DNA of 64,000 nt, taken from positions 2,108,001-2,172,000 of the forward strand of contig JBANDB010000011.1 in assembly GCA_037576215.1 (NCBI GenBank). Reading direction: 5' to 3'. Positions 10,722-21,018 of the stretch are shown here, piece after piece. This stretch comes from Armillaria gallica (Eukaryota > Basidiomycota > Agaricomycetes > Agaricales > Physalacriaceae). The notes below the pieces were generated by a model. The model was not told where the DNA came from. It ran no database searches and was given only the letters and a program-made list of their open reading frames with translations. Position 1 is the stretch's first letter, and each line of letters begins with the position of its first letter. The position numbers and the translations under genes were made by a program.

Positions 10722-12440
10722 AAAAACATCTAAAATGTATGTATCAGCAATAAATATAAATGAAATCTACCTCTCCCCAGTCATTTGGGGCAACAGAAGT
10801 GAGAAATAAGACAATGTCAATGACAAGTGGTGGAAAAGCATTGCAACAAAAACAACACTGCACAGCCACCTTATGACAGACTTGAGACTTCAACATAACC
10901 TCACAGAAGAAAAGGCTCTGTTCCCAGATCTGCACCTGCAAAAATTGTGGTGGATGCTGATATGAGGGTGGAGGTGATTGCCATTGAATGCTCTGCCACT
11001 AGGGTGTTGGCATCATTCATGTCCTGCAAAGATCAACGTGTCAGCTTGTCAGATAAATGCATGACAAGTGGTGGAAAAGCTTTTATTTATGCATGGGAGC
11101 AGATCAATGTCTGATGATGACATCAAATAATTCTCAAAAGAATATGGTAGAACAGAGACTGACCCTTGAGTCACTGCCATTGGAATATTCCTATGTTGAA
11201 TGTCCTTGACTTGGGCTGAAGTGTTCAACTCTAATGGCAACTGATGGCTAGGTGGCCACCACATAAAAGAGTGATGAATGAATAGAGCCTACAGTAAAAT
11301 AAGATGATGCTAAACAATGTATAAATAATATGACTCACCAAGTGTCATCTTAAGCCAGTCATCAACCACTTCTCTGCCCAATTTGTGTAGCTGCACTGAG
11401 CTTATTGCCACAATTTTCAATCTGAGCAGGAGATGCATATCAAATCAAATGAGTGATTTGCGGTTGTCCCAGCTGTTACAGTTTGGTTTCATGGTGACCA
11501 TGTACAATGGTCTGGTATAGAGACTATTGCTCAGCCTATGACAGAATCAGCAATTTGTAGCCAATAAAGATGACAAGTGAGTCACCTATGTCCAGTGCTT
11601 GTGCTCCATGATAGTGCCAAAGGCCAAGATGCATAAGGAATTGCTATCAATGCAACAAAGGACACATTTTCAGCATCTGTAAGCATCATTCTGGAGAGCT
11701 CTATAGCAATGGTGGCTAGAACAACAAAGGCATTGGAATGGTAGTGGTGGTTGGAATGCAAGAGGGATCACCAGAAATCTAGTAAAAATTTAAGGCATGT
11801 TCAGATAGAAAACTCAGTCAGAATGCAGAGACATGAGAACTGTTGGCAGAGAAAATAAGCATTTTGAGAGACATCAGGATCAATCGGCAGATGAAGAAGA
11901 TGATGGGAAAGAATAGACAGAAACCAGAGCTGAAAGAGAATGGGATCAGTGCTATGGGAAAAGAAGGGAGTGAGGTGAGCCAATGAGAGATGCGAACGAA
12001 TAGAAATGTTTCCATGGTTTGCTCAGGTAGCAAACTCAGCAAGTCCCATGATCAATTGATACCTCGAATAGATTTTTCCCATGGGTCATTTAGAATGGCA
12101 TAATAACTGAGATACCTATATACATAGGACTTGGAATATGAATCTGCAAATGGTTAGTGTGACTGTGTCCCCTGACCTTTACTTATATATGCACGCTGTA
12201 GATCTTAGGTTCTCAAAAATATGATTGGATCCATGAGTGATTTCTGGAATACAATGGTTTACCACATGCTAGCCACAACAACTGGATTACCTCTATAGTT
12301 CCATATTTTGTTATCGCATTTTCAGATTTCAATCCCCAGCCATATGAAGAGGCTAGCATAACTGAGGTAGAATACCACATGTCTAAAACTTGTTCCAAAG
12401 CTAATATGGTATACTTAGTTCATGTGTTCAGCTTTTGCTT
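10722..12440. other. AT-rich, no gene recognised
   Basis: CpG-poor sequence. A short word ATGACAAGTGGTGGAAAAGC occurs near 10818 and again near 11060. Its extent is too short to define a repeat family. No coding assignment. Confidence 0.45.
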
Positions 12441-13340
12441 TTATCGAGGAAGCAGAAAATAATGCCTGACTAAACAAATACCTTCGAGACCAACAACTTG
12501 AAATGTATGATAGCCAATGGACATCTGAGCCCTGTGCACATATTCCCTCTCCAGAGATGGAAGAAGAGCTAGACACATCAGAATGGTGTTCACCTGCTTC
12601 AGAGAATACAGAACAATGGGGGGTAGGATCCGTAACATTTGGTGATAACTGGGAGTCTTCAGGACTGAATTTTGTAGATGATACATTGGAAGATTGAGCA
12701 ATATCAGAAGCAGCTGAAGCCTAAGCAGAGGATATTGTAATGGTACATTAAAATATGCATTGTATGTAAACTGGTTGAAAAAGCATATCATCAAATGTGC
12801 ATTAGGAATCAGGAATATAGTCAAGATGTTCTATAAAATTCTTGACATAATTGTAGGTAGAGTGTGTCCCAAGAATGTGAAGAAGATGAAACAACAGTTC
12901 CCTGTTGTCAATATTCATATTCATGAAATGTTCTTGGTGCTTACTAACAGCATCCAGGACAAATGCATGGGTTTTGGGATAGGTAGCTCCAAGCTGGTGC
13001 TCTGGATTTGCTAAGAGTGGTAATGGAAGGATCAATAAGTATGGATTCACCAAACTGAGAGCATACATTAGAACAGGTACAATCAATCAATTTCAGAGCA
13101 ACTCACACTCAGATAGAGAGCACTTAAATAGTTTTAACTGGAAACTGTACAGTGATGTTGCAACACATATTTCTTCTCAAACTCCTTGGCCTCAGTTTTG
13201 GAAAGATGCTCCAGATGCTCTGCCTCAAGCTCTCTGCATACTCTGATAATATATTTGTACTTATTGTCATTGCTCAGTTTCATGTATTCCATAAAAAGTT
13301 GATCATGGTGACCTTTATCATGATGGAGTCAAGAAACTGA
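12441..13340 (-). pseudogene. Minus-strand hypothetical gene remnants
   Basis: Two consecutive minus-strand stretches read as protein. The upstream one (about 13315-13150) is charged and helical, with DQLFMEYMKLSNDNKYKYII followed by a Glu-rich stretch. The downstream one (13086-12802) ends VKNFIEHLDYIPDS. They are separated by stops that could lie in an intron. No family recognised. A Ser-rich continuation on the same strand near 12700-12500 competes with the acidic plus ORF 12503-12697. Confidence 0.35.
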
Positions 13341-14019
13341 GATAGGGTACCAGATTCTTAGTCTGTGAGGAGTATTTGGTCGCTTGTGGACAGGTACGTC
13401 ATGATATCACTGGTCTTGGTTGATGTTGATCTCGAGTTTGTTAAAGCATCATATAAATGTTCCGCTGAATGAGTTATGAGTCAAACAGGGATTGGATATG
13501 CTGCCAACTAAAGGTAGGTTGTGAGTAAGATATAAAATTCAACAATAGGATGTAATGCATGAGATCTTCCATAGCCACAACTTTGTATCCCTGTACCAGT
13601 CATCCAAACCACGCCTGCTCTGGCTCCTGGTAGCTCAGTCATTTCACTAGAGGAGCCAGTAGGCACCTCAGCTCAGTAAGGTCAACAGGCTCCATTCCTA
13701 AATTATCCATGATCCTGTCACATTGGTTTTGAGGTTTGCTCTAATCTTTCCATGTACTATTGGAGTGTGGTTTCTTTTAGGCAGATTAGCATAAGAATGC
13801 AGATGTGATGAACCAAAAGCAATCACCTCTTATTCTCTGTGGGAGACTTGTTTTCTTATACCAGACTGAGACATGACCAAGAGAAGCCAAGGTTGAATGA
13901 CTGAGGAAGAGGCAGGCAGCCATCAATGTCACACATAACACAGTCACTTCACTCACACTTGCTGTCGACCACCATGTCCATATGTGTTTGCTACTTCTTG
14001 TGGCTTTGAATACTCTGTG
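13341..14019. other. No gene recognised
   Basis: CpG-poor DNA. A minus-strand stretch around 13660-13530 (TELPGARAGVVWMTGTGIQS) is open but unsupported by any motif. Confidence 0.35.
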
Positions 14020-14843
14020 CTAATAATTGCTGTAGTGTTTGGAAGCATGGAAGCATAAAACCATGTCACTGTAATTAACAAAGTATGGATATCCAAGACA
14101 GGCAAAAAGCAAAAAGATGGGACCAAAGTTAACAATAAAACCACTTATTACAGTTACTGTGATCCTGCTTGTGAGTACTTTGTATGATGCATGTCTGGGT
14201 CTAATATTATAACAGGCTCTGGACCTGGTATGAATGGTACACTGGGGACAATTATGCTTCACCTTCGCCTCCACTGCACCAATCTGCCACCAGAGCTGTC
14301 CATGGGGGAAAAGAGCCACAATGAAGCCAAAAGCTATGTTCTCATGACTACTGAAGGTTGAGAGGAGCATGGTCAGAAAACAAAAAACAAAAAGGCACAT
14401 TGTACCTTTTGTGATCCATCTGGTGCATGTCTTGGTAGAGAAAATCTTGCATATCTGAATCTGTTTATCCAGGTAAAGGGTTGAGTATCTCCAATGATAC
14501 CATAGTGATTTACACCCACCTGGTCCATGATTGTTCCAGTGTTCCTGCTGAAATTCGATCTTGTGCAAAAACATGTCTCTCTGCAAAGCTGTCTACAACA
14601 CTCATCTGGATGCCCCAGGATGTTGGAGTAATCTTAACCTTATATCTAGGAGGATCTATTGCTGCAGGTGCTAACATTCCCAAAAGAAGAGTTGGTGTGG
14701 TCAGAGCCATGGACGCAGGCTGTTCGATCTTGATCAATAAGCTACATTCTCAAGAGTCTAAGGTCACCATTGCCAAATGTTTCAGGCAACTCAATGCTGT
14801 TGAGTTGGATCTCCTGGCTTATAATCTTGATGTGGATGAATGA
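14020..14843. other. Ambiguous coding stretch, both strands open
   Basis: Plus ORF 14481-14843 (120 codons) overlaps minus ORF 14586-14020 (188 codons) and minus ORF 14737-14510. None has a recognisable motif. The minus ORF's hydrophobic runs may be an artefact of A+T bias. I cannot decide which, if any, is real. Confidence 0.3.
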
Positions 14844-15272
14844 CACATGTGTGGGGATATGAGTACTATTTTTTTGGTGCTGGACAACAGCAGCAAGAGT
14901 CCTTTTAACTAGTTCTTTGAGAAGATAGAGGATCAAGGGTATTAGATAGTGTCTGTATGCTTTTGTGCTTTCTGTTAGTCATTCAATGCATCTGTATTAT
15001 TTTATATTTGACTTTCACTCTGAGAAGAAAATTTCAATCATACAAGATGATAAAAAGTTGAGTTATATACAATGACTCTAGATGGCTTATAAGAAATGAG
15101 ATTTATGAATACTGATCATAAATGAGTTCTTATTGTTGATAAACCATCACTGAGCTAACAAAATGCAAACTGAGTACATATGTGAAAAATAGAGAAATTA
15201 TTTACAATATAAACATTATAGACAAAGGCTAACAGAATACTTTAGTTAATAAGTGAAGACATACCTACTTGG
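14844..15272. other. AT-rich, no gene recognised
   Basis: Low-complexity A/T-rich sequence with no supported feature. Confidence 0.5.
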
Positions 15273-15339
15273 TCAACTTGGGAATCTTATAGATGTTGCC
15301 ATTGGATCTTGATCCAGGTTTGACAGATGTTTTACTGGA

Positions 15340-15800
15340 GGGTGCTGCAGAGGTGGGCAGTTATTGTGGTGGCTGCTAGTTTCAGACACTCTGGTAGAAG
15401 AAGCAGCAGAGAGTGGATGTGTGGAGTGATGGGTGGCAGGAGGGCACTTCTGATAATAATGGCCACTTTCAGACTCTCTGGTAGATGAGGCAGTTGAGGG
15501 TGGATGCATAGAGTGATGGGTGGTGGGAGAGTGAGAATTGTGATAAATTCTAATTGAAGCTTCTGGAATAGAAGCTCTAGACATGGTAGAGAGTGGGCAG
15601 GTGGAGTAATAGTCTGTAGAAGGGTGAGAATGTTGATGGCTGCTAGTTCTAGATGCTCTGCTAGAAGACTGCTAAAAGATGCAGCAGAGGGTGGGGGGCA
15701 GAGTAATACTTAGCAGGAGGGTGAGGATTGTGATGACTCCCACTGCTAACTGATGCCTCTGGAACAGAAGCTTTGGAATGCAGTAGAGATATGATGTATG
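15340..15800 (-). repeat. Degenerate ~90-bp tandem repeat, open on minus strand
   Basis: Four imperfect units start near 15402, 15489, 15585 and 15677. Each has a GCAGAGAGTGGATG-type start, a TGGGTGG/AGAGGG middle and an end near CTCTGGTAGAAG or TTCTGGAATAGAAG. On the minus strand (ORFs 15584-15273 and 15909-15661) they encode a His/Ser/Pro repeat of the type HHS-HPxSxASSTRxSE. This looks like a repeat-bearing low-complexity part of a decayed gene. Function unknown. Confidence 0.55.
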
Positions 15801-16139
15801 GAGTGCTGTCAAGCAGTACTTGCAGGCATAGGTAGCCCTGCTCCACAAGGAATATGCAATGGAGACACAGATACCGATTTGAGTAAAAAAGTATGATCTT
15901 CAATACCATCTACCATGCCAGTCATCCCTTGGGCATCTTCTCATATGCATCTACTCTCATACTCAGCTTCTTCCCAAGTGGCCACAAGATGAAGAGGTAA
16001 ACCACTATTGACAGTAATAGTAGGAATGCTATGTTATTCATGGTTCTTCAGAACATGACAAACAAGTCTCATAGAGGGTGACTGTTTGCACTGGATCTAA
16101 AGCCATGCTATGCATCTTCTGGTGGGTGCTGATGAGGTT

Positions 16140-16975
16140 ATAAACATTGTTTAAGCAGTCAACTGAATCAGGAATGAATCTTTGGAAATTCATGAGGGCA
16201 TGGCCAGGATTGGTGAGCTGGAGATTGAGTGTTTGGCACTTGATTTCTTATATAGTCATCATTGTTTGTAGTATGTGCAACTGCACTTGGAGATCCAGAA
16301 GGGCAATATGTGAGGATGTGATGACACTTCCTGCCTAGGTGGCCTGACAGTAGTTTGACATGTCTGCAATTGAGGAAAAGACATTTGGAGGTTCAAAGCT
16401 GTCTCCACTGAAATACTCAGATACAAGTGTTTTGCCAGTCTGGGTGGCTGCTTTAACAGGAGAAAGCTCTTGTGCATCAGGGTTATATTCTGCATAGATA
16501 GTGCTTTGGCCTTTCCCTGAAAGGCCCTTGTTAGCTTGGTGCACAAGTTAGTTTAAATTTTAGCAGATGTACATGTGTCCTAGGTTTGGTGGGATTAGCC
16601 TTTGTCTAAAAGAATGTCAGTGAGATGAAAAACAAGCAGATTCAAATGATACTTGCCTGATCTTCCTCATCAGCACCACTTGCAGGACAGGATGGATATA
16701 GTTGCTTTCCTCCTTTGGAACAGCTTGAACATTGTGGTCATCCCACTCCTTAATCTGGCAATCTGGTTCATGACATGCTTATAACTGAAGGAACACATAC
16801 ATACATGAGAAGGGCAAACACTGAGAGGGGAATTGCCAGGAGATATTTGTATAAAGTGACTTGAAGAGCCTTCAGAACCATCTTGGCTATATTGTAGAGC
16901 AATAGGTGGGCCCAAAGTATGTGCAGACTGGGGTAAGAGAATGATGAGAAGGTGAGCAGGAATAAGTGATAACAA
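16140..16975 (-). pseudogene. Minus-strand hypothetical gene remnants
   Basis: Minus-strand frames read as protein: 16975-16670 contains ALQYSQDGSEGSSSHFIQIS and later VMNQIARLRSGMTTMFKLFQ. From 16544 (KGLSGKGQSTIYAEYNPDAQ) the protein continues through stops to about 16140 (NPGHALMNFQRFIPDS). The order of segments is collinear with one minus-strand gene that continues toward the repeat at 15.8 kb. No family recognised. Confidence 0.4.
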
Positions 16976-17763
16976 GGGTGCTATGTCTTGAGTGGTCCTC
17001 TTCAGGTGTCTGGATAAGAATCAGAATAAGACAAAAACAGCTTCATATGAGATGTACTTGGACACATGCCTAAGGGAATTCTTGTTGAAGAGAATGCTGG
17101 CTCCCTATTCCTGTGGCTCCAATTCCCCTCTTTTCTTTCCAGGACTCTCTGGGTCTGGCAGGTGTCATCACTTGAGCTTTGACATACTCTGTCATGAAGG
17201 AATCAGAATGAAAATGCAAGAATGTATAGGAACCATACTATATCACCCACATTAAAAGACTGGTGGTCATATCTCACATCCAGTTGGCTGATCCTGAGGA
17301 AGAGTGAGCAATAAAAACAGCAATGACAATGAGAAAAATATGCACATATCTTGGTGACACTCTGAGGAAGACACTATATTTTGATGTGATAGGACTGCCT
17401 GTGGATCTGCTATAGTGCAAGCACACTTTTCTTGCATCTCCTTGAGTGCATATGCTGATGCTTTCAGATTGCTTGGACCTGATGCCTGTGGGATGAGCAA
17501 TCACTTGCTGCTGGATAATGATGAGTGGAATTGCCATTGTCATCAATGAATGAAATTTAGTATCTGAGGAGACATTGGGCTTTGCAGAAGAGAGGCATTG
17601 CATGAGGTGGACATGGGGGTACCAGGAATTGAGCATCAAGAGTTCATAGTTAAAGAGAGAGAAAATTCTTGTCTGAAATCCCAATTAGGTCAAATATCTC
17701 TATGCATCTATATGCATCATAATTCAATGAATTGGGGGTGTATTTCCTCTGTAACAGGTGGAT
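16976..17763. other. No gene recognised
   Basis: Several overlapping small frames on both strands without motifs. This is the left flank of the hAT-like MITE. Confidence 0.4.
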
Positions 17764-18297
17764 TAGGGCTTCACACTGTACCATATATGGTATATGGCCA
17801 TCAGCTCCAATCTGTCAACAGTGTATGGTCTGTATGAGTATATCTGTCATGGCCATGTGTACAGCCATATACAAAGAGCTCACTTTGGTAGGTCAGACTG
17901 GCATAAAACTATATGATCTAGTAATTAAAACTTACTGAACTTGTTTTCTGATACACCTTGACATTGTTGCCCTCATTGAAGAGCAGATTCTCACTATAAA
18001 GAAGTGCCCCTAACAAGTGTACAATTACATCATCAATGCCAAGTATGCAAGAACACCTCAAAATTAGTCTATGATGGCCTGGAAATAAACAGTAATGAAA
18101 GGTATTGCTTTGTACTTGCTTCTGAGCCCAAGGGATAGCTTGAATTGTACTCACCAGCAATTCAGGGCTTGATACCATACACATGGCCATTAACAGCTGT
18201 CAATACAAGTGCTTCTCAAGTCCTTGACAGTACAGTTACAGTACCCATATGATGGCACCTATACAACTGTATTATACAGTGACAGTGTGAAGCCCTA
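17764..18297. mobile_element. hAT-like MITE, 534 bp
   Basis: A perfect 16-bp terminal inverted repeat, TAGGGCTTCACACTGT, lies at both ends. It is flanked by 8-bp direct repeats AGGTGGAT (17756-17763) and AGATGGAT (18298-18305) that differ by one transition. The TAGGG-type terminus and 8-bp target duplication are those of the hAT superfamily. There is no transposase ORF, so it is non-autonomous. Near the right end are repeated ACAGTACAG/ACAGTTACAG words that could be subterminal transposase sites. Confidence 0.8.
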
Positions 18298-18305
18298 AGA
18301 TGGAT

Positions 18306-19342
18306 GCATCCACCTTTCAAGTCAAACATGTGAATTATTCCTCAATATTAGTTTTCCAAATGTCATAAAACCAGCAATTTTAGCTGCAGTATATCACATA
18401 TTGACTTTGACTGCATTAATTGTCTCAAGGGATTGACATTGTCAGAAATAGTAGTGATAAGCATGATAAAAAATCCTGAACATGATAAAAAAATCAGGAT
18501 TGTTATGCTGTCAAAGGTCATGAATAGAGAGAGAGATATAAGAAATATGAATACATGTGTATCAAATTGTACTATCTTTTCTCTCTAATGGCAACCACAA
18601 CTGGTCAATGTAACTGTGCTAAACAGTATGAGTTTTCCTACAATGTAGTCTGGCAATGGCAACCGGTATGGCAATCAGGATTCTTCTTGGCATCAAACCA
18701 AATCCAGCAACATCAGCATGGATTGGCCATCCTGTCAACCTCCTCTGAGTCTTCGTAGACAAACTCGAAACTTGGTCAACACTGCAGCCAATGCTTTCAG
18801 AGCTAGTATACAAGAGCAATGCAAAACATAATTTCGCAGCTGTCTCAATACAGATGGTTCTCATCCTCCATGCAAAAAAGGTCAGGCATGCGTCGTTGAC
18901 CTTTCAAAGGCCTGGCAAAGATATCTGTCAATATAGCTTATGGCCAAGGTGATGCTGGCTTGGTATTGAGATTATAGTTGTAGTGATGTTACTGTTGGTG
19001 TTGGCAACAGCACAAGCTCAAAAGGAATGGCCAGGCATTGATGTGACAAACCATGTGCTATGGCTACAAAGGCTCATACTGTTGTGACCACACTATTGAG
19101 TGCATTGCATGGAGTAGAGACTCTTTGTGCATACAGTGGGAGGAAGCCCAAACAATAAAAGCAGTACAGGAACAATTGTGGGGACAGAATGCAAGCATGA
19201 AGCAGCAGTCTTTGACCACATGAGAACTAGAGTGGTGATGACGAGAGATGGTGGTGAACATTGTGATACTCCCTTCACTGTGAACAGGAAATGCATGCAG
19301 CATCGGACAACAGGAGCAGTAGGTGGCCTTCCTGTCAAGCTC
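18306..19342 (+). other. Left flank of Gypsy insertion, decayed coding
   Basis: Plus-strand fragments read as protein in shifting frames (for example SLRRQTRNLVNTAANAFRAS near 18745 and SSRWPSCQAQ just before the Gypsy 5' target copy). They are probably the 5' side of the gene remnant that resumes at 30310. No family recognised. Confidence 0.3.
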
Positions 19343-19347
19343 AGCAC

Positions 19348-19738
19348 TGTTATGATTTATTCATTTTTTCCCGCCTCAGCACCTCGGCATCTTGGCACCT
19401 CGGTATCACACGCCTAAATCAAACGACTTCAACACGACTCCTTTGACTCCTGGATACCATGTGGTCTCCATACATCGAAGCGACTGATTGACAGATGGAC
19501 AAATAGATACAGACAACAAACGAACCAGTATATAAGTAGAGCAGCTCTCAGCCATGTACCCTAGCTTTGAGCTACAATCCAATTACTGGACTTATACTCT
19601 CCTCTCAAACTAGTCTAGAGCTTAAACACGTTATATGCCTCGCTGTAGCAAACTCCACGGTCCTATCGCCCTGCCCAAAGTGAGAGGCAGTGTCGCATTA
19701 GAGCGCCTTGTTTGTTATTCCCGAGTCCAGCCATAACA
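19348..19738 (+). repeat. 5' LTR of Gypsy element 1
   Basis: 391 bp, TGTTATG...CATAACA. By eye it differs from the 3' LTR at about 22 positions (about 94% identity), all transitions. It holds a TATATAAG box and the predicted transcript start. Confidence 0.95.
19529..19574 (+). promoter_or_regulatory. LTR promoter: TATA box and predicted start
   Basis: TATATAAG at 19529-19536 is followed 34 nt later by AGCTTTGAGCTA (19563-19574). In the 3' LTR the same site reads AGCTTCGAGCTA, the exact reverse complement of the 12 bases just after the 5' LTR. In Tf1-type self-priming elements the transcript 5' end is the primer, so transcription is predicted to start at 19563. The spacing from TATA is typical. 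Confidence 0.6.
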
Positions 19739-19740
19739 GT

Positions 19741-19752
19741 TAGCTCGAAGCT
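19741..19752 (+). other. Self-primer binding site
   Basis: TAGCTCGAAGCT begins two bases after the 5' LTR, where a tRNA-complementary primer site would normally sit. It is exactly complementary to AGCTTCGAGCTA in the 3' LTR (30129-30140). In the 5' LTR one C has become T, which still pairs as G-U in RNA. This is the layout of self-primed reverse transcription known from Tf1 and related chromoviruses. Confidence 0.65.
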
Positions 19753-19791
19753 TTCTACTACATCTCCTCACGTACACTGTGGAGATCTTTT

Positions 19792-20256
19792 ATGCCCCGA
19801 CGACAGAATGTTGCCCCAAAGAACAGAAGAAAGAACCCCGAAGAAAAGTACGAGACGAGACCCCATCGTCGTAGACCAACCAACCAAAAAGGGTGGAAAC
19901 ACCCGAAACGACCCCAGACCCCAGACCCCAGAGATGACTATGACCACGAAGGGCTGTACAACTACTGCGGATACGATGACTATGAGGCCAACATTGACTG
20001 AGGAGCCTACGTTACTAAACGCCATCCTCGACTACCACCTCTACCTTGTATACCTCATCCTTCACAAACCCATATGCCCACTTGGCCCTCAGGTACCCTC
20101 GTTGCCATCACTATATCCGGAATCCTCCTCACAGTAGCACTCGCAGGATTCGCAATCATCAGTGGCTACCTCTTAGCCCAGAAAATCAAAGTGTGGTGGG
20201 TTCGACGAATCCAGAACCGAATCCCATCACGAATCCCCCAACCTACACAGGTCTAA
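19792..20256 (+). CDS. Leader ORF: basic domain plus membrane segment
   Basis: One reading frame with a single internal TGA (19999-20001). The first part (69 codons from ATG 19792) is strongly basic (MPRRQNVAPKNRRK..., PHRRRPTNQKG) with an acidic Tyr-rich tail. The second part, which also has its own ATG at 20074, carries one hydrophobic segment (TLVAITISGILLTVALAGF, about residues 8-33 from that ATG) followed by a basic tail (KIKVWWVRRIQNR). Stop TAA at 20254 is followed directly by ATGA. Since every other internal TGA in the element looks like CGA/TGG decay, the two parts may once have been one ~155-residue protein. Function unknown; not part of the standard gag-pol set. Confidence 0.5.
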
Positions 20257-20387
20257 ATGACCACCAACAGGTGCTACTCTGCATAGCCCTCTTTTTCCTG
20301 ATCCTTGCCAGCTATCAGCTGATAATGCTCAGGAGAGCCCTTGACCAATACATGCAACAATTACGGCGCAACCAACACGACCACTGA
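20257..20387 (+). CDS. Leader ORF with membrane segment 2
   Basis: Short frame (NDHQQVLLCIALFFLILASY, then LIMLRRALDQ) with one hydrophobic stretch of about 18 residues and a basic C-terminus, ending at TGA 20385-20387. The ATG of the TAAATGA junction at 20257 is in the neighbouring frame, so a one-base shift or a non-AUG start is needed. The same frame is open upstream from about 20046 and there contains a PPTY motif just before the membrane segment. It has the same architecture as its neighbours. Confidence 0.4.
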
Positions 20388-20503
20388 CCAGCAAAGAAGA
20401 AATCTATTTCGCCATCCTCTTTTTCTGGTTACAAATCTTTGTATACCAGCTACTCGCCCTATACAACGACCTATACCGACTACGCCAACAACGGTGCCAA
20501 TGA
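20384..20503 (+). CDS. Leader ORF with membrane segment 3
   Basis: Frame beginning at CTG ACC AGC, overlapping the previous stop as CTGA. It has an acidic start (KEE), a hydrophobic segment (IYFAILFFWLQIFVYQLLAL) and a short basic tail (YRLRQQRCQ). Its TGA stop (20501-20503) overlaps the ATG of the next ORF as ATGA. There is no ATG, so start codon use is uncertain. Confidence 0.4.
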   Translation: MTSKEEIYFAILFFWLQIFVYQLLALYNDLYRLRQQRCQ

Positions 20504-20799
20504 CCCCCGACCTGAGCACTAACCAACTAGTCGCTCTTAGCTCCACCATAGCTGGAGCCGTCCTTATCTTCTTTTTTACAGCCCTCATCCTCCTCGTCTA
20601 TCGAGAGGCCATCCGACACCGACTACAGCGCTGGGGACTGCTGGTACCAGTCCGTGCACAGTACAATCTAGACTATGTCTACGAACCAAGAAGGTATGTC
20701 TTCCCCGGAGCATACCCCCTGGAACCTAGACGTTCCACTACCACCACCGACACCCTTCCCCGGGCGAACTCGACGATTACAACAGCATCGTCACACTGA
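20500..20799 (+). CDS. Leader ORF with membrane segment 4
   Basis: ATG at 20500 overlaps the previous stop (ATGA). After MTPDLSTNQ comes a hydrophobic segment (LSSTIAGAVLIFFFTALILL) and a basic juxtamembrane stretch (REAIRHRLQRW), then a Tyr/Arg/Thr-rich tail of about 50 residues to TGA 20797-20799. If that TGA is decayed CGA/TGG, the same frame runs on to the Trp-rich ORF at 21019, which would make a membrane-anchored protein of over 400 residues. Competing open frames in 20675-21010 make the exact product uncertain. Confidence 0.45.
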   Translation: MTPDLSTNQLVALSSTIAGAVLIFFFTALILLVYREAIRHRLQRWGLLVPVRAQYNLDYVYEPRRYVFPGAYPLEPRRSTTTTDTLPRANSTITTASSH

Positions 20800-21018
20800 A
20801 CAACACGAAACCAGGCAAGGCTCGTTGCCTCGCACGACTCCTCGGAGGAGTACCACGAGAGTCGGCAGGAGTTCAGCTCCCCCGACATACCTCGAAATGC
20901 AACCCCTGGGCCAAGCAATGTTCCAGGAACCACCAGTCCGAACACCTTCCCCGAGGCCAGGCCGATATGGACTGACATCCTCGACGGACCGACCGACAAC
21001 AACGACCTGAACTACCCT

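Noticed and set aside
14020..14586. 188-codon minus-strand ORF as a membrane protein gene
   Set aside because: Long for the region, but it overlaps equally open frames on the other strand, has no motif, and its hydrophobic runs fit A+T bias.
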